Assembly (NCBI RefSeq): GCF_001870225.1
Contig: NZ_CP017675.1
Location: 2,936,106-2,979,010, forward strand
Origin: Gloeomargarita lithophora Alchichica-D10
Lineage (GTDB): Bacteria > Cyanobacteriota > Cyanobacteriia > Gloeomargaritales > Gloeomargaritaceae
Length of the DNA: 42,905 bases
Reading direction: 5' to 3'
Numbering within the stretch: the first letter of the stretch is position 1; the number at the start of each line of letters is the position of its first letter. Shown in pieces: positions 6,921 through 15,437 of the stretch. The notes under the pieces were generated by a model that saw only the letters and a program-made list of their open reading frames with translations, was not told where the DNA came from and searched no databases. The position numbers were made by a program, and so were the translations under genes.

Positions 6921-8273
6921 TTACTTTTTTGCTAAATTGTCCAGATAGCGAATAATTCCTTGGGCAATCCCCTGGGCGACCTTTTGCCGATAACTGCTAG
7001 AGGCCAAACGGGGGGCATCCTGGGCACCGGTGACATAGCCGACTTCCACCAGGGTCGCCCGCATGGAACTGCGGCGTAGGACATAGAACCGGGCTTGGCG
7101 CACCCCTCGGTCGGGGGCGTTGGTGGTTTGCCGGAGGTTTTGGTGAATACTGCGCGCCAGCCATTGGCCATTTTGGTAGTAGTAGGTTTCCAGCCCATTG
7201 ACTTCGGGACGGCTCATGCTAATGGCATTGGCGTGGATGCTGACAAAAAGCGTGGCATTCACCCGCTCCGCCAGGGCAACCCGGGGTTCCAGGTCTAAAT
7301 CCACGTCCTGAGTCCGGGAAAGCACCGCCCGTACCCCTTGGGCTTCCAGCAGACGTGCCACCCGCCGGGAAATATCCAGCACGATTTCTTTTTCCTGAAT
7401 GCCGCCCCGGCCAATGGCACCGGGGTCAGGGCCGCCATGTCCGGGGTCAATCAGCACCGTGTAGCGGGTTTTGTTGGCTGTGCGAGGCGGTGGGCTACTG
7501 GGACGGGTAGCCGTGGGGGGAATAGATTTGGGTGTGGTGGTTTTCGGGCGGGATGGGGGTGTTGTCCGCGCAATGCTGGGGGCTGAAGTGGGGCGGGCCA
7601 ACAGCAGACCTTGGGGGGTGGCACGCAGTTGCCAGTCTGGGTCGCTGGTTTTGACTTCTAAGGCCAAGCGTAAATTGCCCGTTAGCCCCGGTTCTACCCG
7701 CAGGTTGTAGGGGCGGGTTTGATTTTGAAAACTCCCGCTTACCGCCGTATTTGGCAGGTCAATGTATAGCCATTGTTTATCTTTAGAGCGCAACACCCGT
7801 CCCACTACGCCGGGGGTACTCAAGCGCAAAAGAATCCCTGGGCTTTGCCATTGGGCGGCCTGGAGCATGGTTTTGGCCTGGGTTGCAGTGCCCCACACCA
7901 CCGTCCAACCCTGATGGCCTTGGGGTTGTAACCGCACCTGCGCCGGGTTAATGGCCTCCGGTACCGCCAGTACCAAACGCGCCACATCCGGCTGGTATTG
8001 GGCAACCCGCACCTGGGTAGTGCCAAAATTCTGTTGGGATTGGGGCTGAGGCCAGCGGGTATCCGGCAGGTCAATCACCACCCGCTGAGCACCAATCACC
8101 TGCACCTGGGGCTGGGTCGGGCGATCCGTGCGAAATTCCAGCCGCTGGCCTTGGGGGTCGTACTGCCAAGCCTGTAACGTTGCCCGTGCCCAGACCGGGG
8201 TGGCCACCGTTACACAACTAATACAGGCGATACTTGCGCCAACGATACCCATGCAAAAAAAACGATTCAACAA
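6921..8273 (-). CDS. amiC: N-acetylmuramoyl-L-alanine amidase with AMIN domain (AmiC type)
   Basis: A periplasmic cell-wall hydrolase that cleaves the bond between MurNAc and L-Ala. After a signal peptide ending near ATPVWARA there is a long AMIN region (roughly 200 residues), then a Pro/Thr/Ser-rich linker. The C-terminal Amidase_3 domain has the zinc motifs DPGHGG, KEIVLDISR (Glu), SIHANA and the catalytic VEVGYVTG Glu. The frame can be extended to a TTG at 8318. I prefer the TTG at 8273, which follows a GAGG-like ribosome site and gives a normal signal peptide; the ATG at 8252 is an alternative. AMIN-amidases act in septal splitting and cell-cell communication in cyanobacteria. Confidence 0.9.
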   Translation of the reverse strand: MLNRFFCMGIVGASIACISCVTVATPVWARATLQAWQYDPQGQRLEFRTDRPTQPQVQVIGAQRVVIDLPDTRWPQPQSQQNFGTTQVRVAQYQPDVARLVLAVPEAINPAQVRLQPQGHQGWTVVWGTATQAKTMLQAAQWQSPGILLRLSTPGVVGRVLRSKDKQWLYIDLPNTAVSGSFQNQTRPYNLRVEPGLTGNLRLALEVKTSDPDWQLRATPQGLLLARPTSAPSIARTTPPSRPKTTTPKSIPPTATRPSSPPPRTANKTRYTVLIDPGHGGPDPGAIGRGGIQEKEIVLDISRRVARLLEAQGVRAVLSRTQDVDLDLEPRVALAERVNATLFVSIHANAISMSRPEVNGLETYYYQNGQWLARSIHQNLRQTTNAPDRGVRQARFYVLRRSSMRATLVEVGYVTGAQDAPRLASSSYRQKVAQGIAQGIIRYLDNLAKK

Positions 8274-8459
8274 ATGATATACCTCACACCCTGGGATAAG
8301 GGGTTGCCACTGGAACAATATTTTGCCGCTGGGAGCGATAGATGGCGGTCTTACTTACAGTAAGATAGGGACGGTGGGGCAAATGTTCCAGACCGGGGGG
8401 CTTAAATTTTCAGTCAGCAGGCTATTTGTGTCAGTTATTTGTTCTTAGCGAGGAGCATT

Positions 8460-9194
8460 ATGGAAGCCGAAGAACTCCTGGAGCTTTATGCACAAGGGGA
8501 GCGCAATTTTAGCCGGGTGAATTTGAGTGGGGTGGATTTGTCCGGGGTTGACCTGCGGGGCATTGACCTGACGGCGGCCAAATTGAGTGGTGCCTATCTC
8601 ACCAATGCCAACCTGGATGGGGCGATTTTGAACCAGGCAATCCTGCGAGAAACCGATTTGAGTGGGGCTTCCCTGCGGGGGGCGGGGTTGATGATTGCCA
8701 AACTGAGCGGGGCGATTCTCTGGCAAACCGACCTCACCCAGGCGGATTTGGGGGGTGCCAACCTGCTCCAGGGCGACCTTAGCCATGCCAAATTGGTGGA
8801 GGCGGATTTGAGTCGGGCTTTGTTGGGGGGTGCCAATTTGACCCAGGCCAATCTCAGCCAGGCCAACCTGTGGGATGCGGATTTGAGTCGGGCGAATTTG
8901 CGCCAAGCCGATCTAACCGAGGCTTCCCTGCGGGGGGCGGATTTATCGCGAGCCGTCCTGCAAGGGGCGGTGCTGAGTCGGGCCAAACTATCCAGTGCGA
9001 TTCTGAATGGTGCCAATTTGCGGGAGGCCAAACTGGACGGGGCGAATCTCACCCAGTGCGACCTGAGCAGTGCCAATTTGCGGGAGGCCAATTTCAGCGA
9101 AGCCGACCTGACCGGCACGATTTTCAACCGGGCAATTTTGACCGGCACCATCTTACCGGCGACCCATGCCCCGGAAGCCGTCCCCCACGCTTAA
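8460..9194 (+). CDS. Pentapeptide-repeat protein
   Basis: A 244-residue protein made almost entirely of tandem A(D/N)Lxx pentapeptides from about residue 18 to 235, forming a right-handed quadrilateral beta-helix. The ATG at 8460 has a clear AGGAG site at 8452-8456; the upstream TTG at 8441 is unlikely. No membrane segment or other domain. Such proteins are numerous in cyanobacteria with mostly unknown roles. The last 29 bases overlap the start of the YraN gene. Confidence 0.92.
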   Translation: MEAEELLELYAQGERNFSRVNLSGVDLSGVDLRGIDLTAAKLSGAYLTNANLDGAILNQAILRETDLSGASLRGAGLMIAKLSGAILWQTDLTQADLGGANLLQGDLSHAKLVEADLSRALLGGANLTQANLSQANLWDADLSRANLRQADLTEASLRGADLSRAVLQGAVLSRAKLSSAILNGANLREAKLDGANLTQCDLSSANLREANFSEADLTGTIFNRAILTGTILPATHAPEAVPHA

Positions 9195-9543
9195 AACCGG
9201 GCAAATGGGCGAAGACTGGGTTGCCGAGTGGTTAACCCAACAGGGTTGGCAAGTGATCGCCCGCCGCTGGCGTTGTCCCTGGGGCGAACTTGACCTGGTG
9301 ATGCAAACGGCGGCCACTCTGGTATTTATTGAAGTCAAAACCCGCAGTCAGGGCAATTGGGACGGGGATGGGGTGCAGGCCATTACCCCCCAAAAACAAG
9401 AGCGAGTGCGCCAAGCGGCAACCATGTTTTTAGGTCACCATCCCCACTGGCAAGCGGCTCCCTGTCGCTTCGATGTCGCCCTGGTGCGGTGCCAGGGCAC
9501 CCATTACCAACTCCAGTCCTACCTGGTGGGTGCCTTTGAATAG
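9166..9543 (+). CDS. yraN: YraN/UPF0102 family nuclease-like protein
   Basis: A 125-residue protein with a restriction-endonuclease-like fold. The core MGEDWVAEWL, ARRWRCPWGELDLV and VFIEVKTRS carries the PD-(D/E)xK-type signature (GELDLV ... FIEVK). The family is widespread and of uncertain function, possibly in DNA processing. It starts at ATG 9166, inside the pentapeptide gene end. Its last codons are part of a perfect 17-bp tandem duplication (9526-9542 and 9543-9559) that leaves the protein unchanged. Confidence 0.88.
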   Translation: MPRKPSPTLKTGQMGEDWVAEWLTQQGWQVIARRWRCPWGELDLVMQTAATLVFIEVKTRSQGNWDGDGVQAITPQKQERVRQAATMFLGHHPHWQAAPCRFDVALVRCQGTHYQLQSYLVGAFE

Positions 9544-9625
9544 TGGGTGCCTTTGAATAACCGCTTGCTTTCGCTAGTGATTTAGAATATGATTTAAGAC
9601 CGTCATGTTTTGAGTTTTACCCGTC

Positions 9626-9820
9626 ATGGCCAAAAGCAAAGGCGTTCGCCTGGTGATCACCCTCGAATGTACCGAATGTCGTACCAATCTGAACAAACGT
9701 TCAGCGGGGGTTTCCCGGTACACCACCATGAAAAATCGGCGCAATACCACCGGGCGCATGGAACTCAAAAAGTTCTGTCCCAACTGTAATCGGCACACCA
9801 TCCACAAAGAGACGAAGTGA
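9626..9820 (+). CDS. rpmG: 50S ribosomal protein L33
   Basis: A 64-residue protein of normal length: [20 protein letters not shown], then [24 protein letters not shown]. Two CxxC pairs (CTEC and CPNC) make it a zinc-binding type. Its TGA overlaps the ATG of rpsR (ATGA), so the two are translationally coupled, a common cyanobacterial arrangement. Confidence 0.97.
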   Translation: MAKSKGVRLVITLECTECRTNLNKRSAGVSRYTTMKNRRNTTGRMELKKFCPNCNRHTIHKETK

Positions 9821-10035
9821 TGACTTTTTATCGGCGGCGGGTTTCCCCCCTCAAACCCAGCGAACCCATTGACTACAAAGACATTGACCTCCTGCGGAAA
9901 TTTATCAGTGAACAGGGAAAAATCCTGCCCCGGCGGGTGACGGGCTTAACCGCCAAACAACAACGGCGGATTACCTTAGCGATCAAGCAGGCTCGGGTGC
10001 TTGCCCTACTGCCCTTTGTCAACCGGGAAAATTAA
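9820..10035 (+). CDS. rpsR: 30S ribosomal protein S18
   Basis: A 71-residue protein with the S18 core [23 protein letters not shown] and [26 protein letters not shown]. The start is ATG 9820, overlapping the rpmG stop; the in-frame GTG at 9817 is one codon earlier and less likely. Binds S6 and 16S rRNA in the small subunit platform. Confidence 0.97.
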   Translation: MTFYRRRVSPLKPSEPIDYKDIDLLRKFISEQGKILPRRVTGLTAKQQRRITLAIKQARVLALLPFVNREN

Positions 10036-10124
10036 CATTCCTACGCATCCTTGGGCAAATCCGGGGGCATCGGTTAAAATTTTAGCTATCTTGACCCATA
10101 TCACTACCCTTTACCGCTGACTTC

Positions 10125-10667
10125 GTGACCGCTACCCCCCCACCCCGTCGTCCCACCAATCGCACTTTACCCAATATCAATGAGCGGATTCGCTTCCCCA
10201 AGGTGCGTTTGATTGATGCGGATGGCACCCAATTGGGCATCATGTCTCCCCGGGAAGCCCTGACGTTAGCGCAGGAGCGGGAACTGGATTTGGTGGTGAT
10301 CAGTGAAAAGGCCGACCCGCCCGTGTGTCGGATTATGGACTACGGCAAGTACAAATTTCAGCAGGAAAAAAAAGCCCGGGAAGCCAAGAAAAAACAGCAG
10401 ACCGTGGAAGTCAAAGAAGTAAAAATGCGTTACAAAATTGACGAACACGACTACCAGGTGCGGGTCAGTCAAGCGAAACGATTTTTGAAGGACGGGGACA
10501 AGGTGAAAGCCACCATCACCTTCCGGGGACGGGAAGCCCAGCACAGCGAACTGGCAGAAGTTTTACTCAAACGGTTGGCGACGGATTTGCATGACGTGGG
10601 GGAAGTGCAACAACTCCCCCTGAGAGAAGGCCGCAATATGATTATGATCGTGGTGCCCAAGAAGTAG
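10125..10667 (+). CDS. infC: Translation initiation factor IF-3
   Basis: A 180-residue protein with both IF-3 domains. The N-domain has [20 protein letters not shown] and [18 protein letters not shown], a Lys-rich linker follows, and the C-domain has [18 protein letters not shown] and [12 protein letters not shown]. It starts at GTG 10125; rare start codons are a known regulatory feature of infC, which senses its own fidelity function. It lies 89 bases after rpsR, possibly in the same transcript. Confidence 0.96.
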   Translation: MTATPPPRRPTNRTLPNINERIRFPKVRLIDADGTQLGIMSPREALTLAQERELDLVVISEKADPPVCRIMDYGKYKFQQEKKAREAKKKQQTVEVKEVKMRYKIDEHDYQVRVSQAKRFLKDGDKVKATITFRGREAQHSELAEVLLKRLATDLHDVGEVQQLPLREGRNMIMIVVPKK

Positions 10668-10681
10668 GCACCCAAAAGTCA

Positions 10682-11965
10682 TCAACGCCCCTGCAGTTGC
10701 CAGCCAATATCGTCCCGGTAGTAGGCATCCGTAAAACCCACCTGTTTTACCCCCAAATAGCTCTGCTCCAGAGCCTCAGCCAAGGTGGCACCACAACCGG
10801 TGATATGCACCACCCGCCCCCCATCGGTAAAAGTCTGGTTGCGCTCCCGGCGGGTACCCCCGTGGAATACCAAAGCCCCAGTTGCTTCCGCCAAATCCAG
10901 CCCCCGCACCGGGTAGCCTTTGATGAATTCCCCCGGATAGCCCCCGGAAGCGATGACCACCGTCGCCGCCCATCCCGATTGCCACACCGGCACTGGCACC
11001 TGCCCCAACCGCCCCTCCGCACAGGCCAAACTCAACTCCAGCAAACAGGAATCCAGCAGGGGCAAAATCACCTGGGTTTCCGGGTCGCCAAAACGACAGT
11101 TAAATTCCATCACGAACGGGTCGCCCTCCGGGGTGATCATCAATCCGGCGTAAATCACCCCCCGATAATCAATCCCCCGGCGTTTCAGACCCGCCAATAG
11201 GGGCGTAAAAATTTCCCGCTCCACCCGCCCCACCAATTCCCCCGTCATCCAGGGCACCGGCGCACAGGCTCCCATCCCACCCGTATTTGGCCCCGTGTCC
11301 CCCGCCCCCAAGCGTTTGTAATCCTGGGTGGGCACCAGCGGGTACAGGGTGTCCCCATCCGTCAGGGCCAACAGGGAAACCTCCTCCCCCACCAAAAACG
11401 CTTCCACCAACACCTGCTGTCCCGCTGAACCAAACTTGCCCCCCAAAGCCGCCTCCACCGCCTGGATCGCCTCCGCGTGGGTGTGCGCCACCGTTACCCC
11501 TTTGCCGCCCGCCAACCCATCCACCTTCACCACCACCGGCAAAGGCTGTTGCTCAAGATAACTTTGCGCCGGTGCCAACTCCCGAAATACCTGCGCTGGC
11601 GCGGTAGGAATCCCCTCCGCCTGCATGAGTTCCTTAGCCCAGACCTTGCTAGATTCCAATTGCGCCCCGGTCTGTCCTGGCCCCAGCACCCGTAAACCCT
11701 GCTCCCGCATCTGATCCGCCATCCCCAACGCCAGAGGGGTTTCCGGCCCAATCACCACCAAACCCACCCCCTGCACCAGGGCAAACCGGGTAATGCCACT
11801 CACATCCACCGGTAACATGGGCATATTGGCAGATTTCGCCAGGGTCGCCGTGCCACCATTCCCCGGCACACAAAACACCCGGGTCACCAGGGGCGACTGC
11901 GCCAATTTCCAGGCCAGGGCATGTTCCCGACCGCCCCCACCCACCACCATTACCTTCACGGACAC
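10682..11965 (-). CDS. purD: Phosphoribosylamine-glycine ligase
   Basis: A 427-residue ATP-grasp enzyme that joins glycine to phosphoribosylamine in purine synthesis. Seen are the N-terminal GGGGREHALAWKLAQS motif, PVVVKVDGLAGGKGV for ATP binding, NTGGMGACAPVPW, and the C-terminal EFNCRFGDPETQVILPLL metal/ATP motif. Normal length. Starts at GTG 11965. Convergent with infC, with only 14 bases between the stops. Confidence 0.97.
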   Translation of the reverse strand: MSVKVMVVGGGGREHALAWKLAQSPLVTRVFCVPGNGGTATLAKSANMPMLPVDVSGITRFALVQGVGLVVIGPETPLALGMADQMREQGLRVLGPGQTGAQLESSKVWAKELMQAEGIPTAPAQVFRELAPAQSYLEQQPLPVVVKVDGLAGGKGVTVAHTHAEAIQAVEAALGGKFGSAGQQVLVEAFLVGEEVSLLALTDGDTLYPLVPTQDYKRLGAGDTGPNTGGMGACAPVPWMTGELVGRVEREIFTPLLAGLKRRGIDYRGVIYAGLMITPEGDPFVMEFNCRFGDPETQVILPLLDSCLLELSLACAEGRLGQVPVPVWQSGWAATVVIASGGYPGEFIKGYPVRGLDLAEATGALVFHGGTRRERNQTFTDGGRVVHITGCGATLAEALEQSYLGVKQVGFTDAYYRDDIGWQLQGR

Positions 11966-11990
11966 AACTCCCTGATATTCATAGCGATCA

Positions 11991-12656
11991 CTAAGGACGC
12001 TTCCACGCCAAAGTTACCCCATCCGCCAAAGGTAACATGGTTAATGTAATGCGTTCGTCCTGATAAAGTTTTTGGTTAAACTGCCGAATCGCTTGGGTTG
12101 ACCTATCTTGAACCGCTGGATTGACCACCGCTCCGCCCCACAACACATTATCCACCACAATTAAACCACCGGGGCGTACCAATTGCAGACATTGTTCATA
12201 ATAAATCAAGTAATTTTCCTTGTCCGCATCAATAAAAGCCAAGTCATAATGATTTGCTTCTCCCTGGGCAAGCAACGTTGCCAGCGTATCGGTGGCCACC
12301 GCCAAACGCAGGTCAATTTTGTGGGCAACCCCAGCTTTTTCCCAGTAGCGGCGGGCAATTTGCGTTGTGTCTGGGTTAATGTCACAGGCGACCATCTGCC
12401 CATCCGGGGGCAAGGCCAAGGCCACCGCCAAACTGCTATACCCGGTAAATACGCCAATTTCCAAGGTACGATGCGCCCCGATGACCTGCACCAGAAAAGC
12501 CAAAAACTGCCCTTGTTCTGGGGAGATTTGCATCTGGGCAGCGGACAACGCCTGGGTTTCTTGACGCAGTTGTTGCAGTATGTCTGGTTCCCGCAGGGAA
12601 TGATCTTGTAGGTAGCCGTAGAGGTCGGCGGTGAGATGCAGGGTTTGGGGGGACAT
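11991..12656 (-). CDS. Class I SAM-dependent O-methyltransferase (CCoAOMT-like)
   Basis: A 221-residue protein of the catechol/caffeoyl-CoA O-methyltransferase family. The core has RTLEIGVFTGYSSLAVALAL (SAM motif I), MVACDINPD, DLAFIDADKENY (metal-binding Asp region) and GGLIVVDNVLWGG. The frame extends to 12872, but family homology starts at MSPQTLHLTADLYGYL (ATG 12656); the upstream part overlaps the divergent glycosyltransferase promoter region and gene. Substrate unknown. Confidence 0.9.
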   Translation of the reverse strand: MSPQTLHLTADLYGYLQDHSLREPDILQQLRQETQALSAAQMQISPEQGQFLAFLVQVIGAHRTLEIGVFTGYSSLAVALALPPDGQMVACDINPDTTQIARRYWEKAGVAHKIDLRLAVATDTLATLLAQGEANHYDLAFIDADKENYLIYYEQCLQLVRPGGLIVVDNVLWGGAVVNPAVQDRSTQAIRQFNQKLYQDERITLTMLPLADGVTLAWKRP

Positions 12657-12728
12657 GGAACCGAGGGAGGGAACTGCCTCTATCATGCCAGTTTTCCGTA
12701 CACTGGGAAAACAAAACCGAGGGGCAGT

Positions 12729-13724
12729 ATGCGAAAACTGTATTTTCTGGTACCGGGAACCACCAAAGCCTATCACTGTGGCGGCCTGTGGGCGGAATTG
12801 AAGCTGTTGGAATTGGCGCAATCGGTGGGTGCCGCCACCCTGGTCACCTATCAACAGCGGGAACCGGGGCATTTATTTTTGGGAGATTGCCTGAGCCAAC
12901 CCCCATCCCCAGGCATTTTTGTCGTCAGTTGGGGGTTTCATGTAGCAAAGTTAATCCCCCGTCTCAAACCCTATCCGGTAATCTATCACGCCCACAGCAC
13001 CGGCTATGGATTTGGCCTGCCGGTGGGGGTACCGGTGGTCACGGTGAGTCGCAACAGCATGGGATATTGGGGACAAAAAGCCCCCCATGCTCCCATTTAT
13101 TATCTACCCAATGTGATTAGTGATGAATTTGATCATCAGGGTAAAAACCGGGATATTGATGTATTGATTATGGCGCGTAAATCTTCGGCCTATTTACTCC
13201 AGCATTTGGCACCCCAATTACAAAAACACTGCCGGGTGGAAGTGGTGGATTATTTTGTTCCGAGTTTGGCGGATTTGTTTAATCGCAGTCGGGTTTATCT
13301 CTACGATTCGGCTTTATATTGGGCAGTACAAGGGGTGAGCGAAGGGTTTGGTCTGCAACCTTTGGAAGCGATGGCCTGCGGTTGTCACGTTTTTTCTAGC
13401 GTTAATGGCGGCTTAGCGGACTACCTTGACCCAGGGGTAAATTGTGAGCAAATTGGTTGTTATGATTCCGGTTATGATCTAGTAAAAATTTTACGGGCAT
13501 TAAATAAACCCACCCCGCCCATTTCCTTAGAATTTCTCCAGGAATATCGTGCCCCGCAGGTGAAACAAAAACTGGGATTGATTTGGCAAGCATTGGACGA
13601 ATTTTTTGATTATCAGCAAGCTCACGGGTCGGATATTGCACCTGTAACTCGCCGCCGGATTTGGCACCTCAGAATCCAACAATGGGGGCGCAAGGCTGGC
13701 AAACTATTAAAAAAATCCAAATGA
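12729..13724 (+). CDS. Glycosyltransferase family 4-like protein
   Basis: A 331-residue protein with a Rossmann-like N-terminal acceptor domain (about 1-150) and a C-terminal GT-B domain with the EGFGLQPLEAMACG motif (retaining GT4 signature E-x7-E). The true start is MRKLYFLVPG at ATG 12729, not the earlier frame opening at 12636, which would overlap the divergent methyltransferase. The usual nucleotide-binding Gly-rich region is weak. Probably acts in polysaccharide synthesis; donor and acceptor unknown. Confidence 0.82.
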   Translation: MRKLYFLVPGTTKAYHCGGLWAELKLLELAQSVGAATLVTYQQREPGHLFLGDCLSQPPSPGIFVVSWGFHVAKLIPRLKPYPVIYHAHSTGYGFGLPVGVPVVTVSRNSMGYWGQKAPHAPIYYLPNVISDEFDHQGKNRDIDVLIMARKSSAYLLQHLAPQLQKHCRVEVVDYFVPSLADLFNRSRVYLYDSALYWAVQGVSEGFGLQPLEAMACGCHVFSSVNGGLADYLDPGVNCEQIGCYDSGYDLVKILRALNKPTPPISLEFLQEYRAPQVKQKLGLIWQALDEFFDYQQAHGSDIAPVTRRRIWHLRIQQWGRKAGKLLKKSK

Positions 13725-13784
13725 TTGGGGATAACCAGGAAATTCTTGGGTATTTTAAGGGCGAGGACGTTGTCTGAGGTCGGT

Positions 13785-13916
13785 ATGAATGATATGAACC
13801 GGGGTTCGATGCGGTTTGACGAGGCGGATAACCCCCTCATGGTCGTAGCGGGGGCGTTTTTGATCCTGGGCGGCGTGGCGGCCTTGGTGATTTTGGCCCT
13901 CAAGTACGCCTACTAG
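13785..13916 (+). CDS. Small single-span membrane protein
   Basis: A 43-residue protein, MNDMNRGSMRFDEADNPLM, then a hydrophobic span GAFLILGGVAALVILALKYAY. The ATG at 13785 is preceded by a GAGGT ribosome site (about 13776). The frame extends to TTG 13725 but that region looks non-coding. One helix, short charged N-terminus, no known domain. Probably a real cyanobacterial small membrane protein by its conserved-looking N-terminal box, function unknown. Confidence 0.6.
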   Translation: MNDMNRGSMRFDEADNPLMVVAGAFLILGGVAALVILALKYAY

Positions 13917-13973
13917 GCGAAACGAGTTATTGGGTGTTGACGGGGAATAACCTGACGGTGGGGGTTATTCCTA

Positions 13974-14104
13974 CAGCAATCCCACCCAATCGCTTGCGTG
14001 GCGATAGCGCAGTGTAGAGTCATTTGGCGAAGAAATACGCTCCAGAACCAAGGACGGAGGGTGTTCCCCGGCGACTATTGTTCTCAACTTGTTTAGAATT
14101 GCGA
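13974..14104. mobile_element. MITE-like element, family A (copy A3, diverged)
   Basis: About 131 bp from CAGCAATCCC to GAATTGCGA, flanked by TA at 13972-13973 and 14105-14106. The core (CAGAACCAAGGACGGAGGGTGTTCCCC) is present with several changes, so this is an older copy. It ends 10 bases beyond the stop of the GST-like pseudogene. Confidence 0.65.
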
Positions 14105-14114
14105 TACAAAATAC

Positions 14115-15425
14115 TTAATCTCTAACCCCCGTGGCGATAAACTGCGCCGGGTCTTGATCCCGGCGATGTTGGGTGGAAATTGGTGTCCCTTGCCGGTTTC
14201 CCACGAGAGTTGCCGTTGCTTCCAAGGCTGTCCGCAGGCGTTTGGCGGCATAAATACTCATATCCCTGGGCACGCTAATCCGATCCCGCAGGTAGCGCAA
14301 AGCCGCATCCGCCCCGGTGGGGGGTTGGGACAGTTCCCCGGTCGCCAAATAGGTTAGGGCACACCGCAGAGCCAGTTCCATCAACTCATCGGGGGCGGGA
14401 TTCACCCGGATGATATTCCGCCGGTGCTTGAGTACCCGATGCAACGCTTCTTGGCTGCTGGTGGCCGGTTCCGGGTATCGGGCATCGGGCAAATCCAACC
14501 AAGCCCCCTGATCCACCCGTACTTGATTCGCCTGGGTTAGCGGGTTGTCATTGGCCCAACATCCACCCATTTGGGGCGGCAAATCATGGGCATGGGTATG
14601 AAAATCACTCTGCGTTCCCCGATAGGTCAACCGGGTTTCCATCGCATCAAACCAAGCGGCTAAGCCCGGATTTTGTGCTCGCAATCCGTACCCTTTATAA
14701 TATAGCAATATGACACGAGTTACGAACGGAAATTCCGCAGAACCAAGGGCGGGGGATGCCCCCCTGCGACCGCTGTTCTAAATTCAAATAAGATTGCTAT
14801 AGTAAAGGCTGGCGTGCATTCGCTCCACATAAGGCGTAAAAATCACATCAATGGCACTAAAATCATCCAAAAAATAAGCCCCAGGAGTACGATTTAATGC
14901 CTCTTCTACCTGGTCAACCACCCGTTGAAATTGCTCTTGATTGGCCTGCTCTTGGCGCATAGAAAAACTGGGTTGACACAACCAGGTACACCAGGCTCGA
15001 AATAGCAACCGTTCCAACCGGCGTAAAGGCATTGCCGCCGGTGTTTCTAACCCAATTTCCAACGCCCCAAAGACCTGCTCCAGAGCAATCAAAATATCAT
15101 CACTTTCCGTAATCAACCGCCCATCCAATTCGATTGCAGGTAACATTCCCGAACGCACCTTGCGCGTGTACCAAGCCTCTTTTTGGCCGTAGCAAAACAT
15201 GGTCACCTTGACAATCCGGTAGGGAATGCACTTTTCCTCCAACCACAGCCACACCTTCTGGCAATAAGGGCACCAGGCATGGTGATCCCGGTACAAGGTT
15301 ACCCGGACTTCCGCTTCACTTTGTCCAAACAAACGCAGGTGTGCCTGAGCATTGGTTGAGCCGTTTACCCGGTCAACAGACCAGTGATCCAACGCTGCCA
15401 ATTCCGGCCAAGTCAGGGGAGTCAT
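14115..15425 (-). pseudogene. Glutathione S-transferase-like gene split by a family A element
   Basis: The first part (from ATG 15425) has a thioredoxin-fold GST N-domain with [15 protein letters not shown] and [18 protein letters not shown], then a helical domain up to ERMHASLYY. The frame then enters element A4 and hits a stop at 14784. The second part resumes in the same frame as [22 protein letters not shown] and continues to the stop at 14115. Removing element A4 plus one TA (99 bases) gives one 403-codon frame reading [11 protein letters not shown] across the joint, the pattern I expect in intact cyanobacterial homologues. Truncated product: about 213 residues. It follows the MBL-fold gene on the same strand by about 12 bases. 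Confidence 0.88.
14703..14799. mobile_element. MITE-like element, family A (copy A4), inside the GST-like gene
   Basis: A compact 97-bp copy with ends TAGCAAT / ATTGCTA and TA on both sides (14701-14702 and 14800-14801). The core GCAGAACCAAGGGCGGGGG with the complementary C run and CTGCGACC is intact. The length plus one TA is a multiple of three, but the element carries a stop in the host frame. Confidence 0.88.
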
Positions 15426-15437
15426 GGGGGAAAACAA

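Noticed and set aside
11287-11607. Plus-strand Pro-rich frame of 106 residues
   Set aside because: It is the shadow of purD; the Pro runs come from Gly codons on the other strand.
14703-14799. Self-splicing intron or intein as the reason the GST-like gene is split
   Set aside because: At 97 bp it is far too short, has inverted ends with TA on both sides, and occurs elsewhere between genes.
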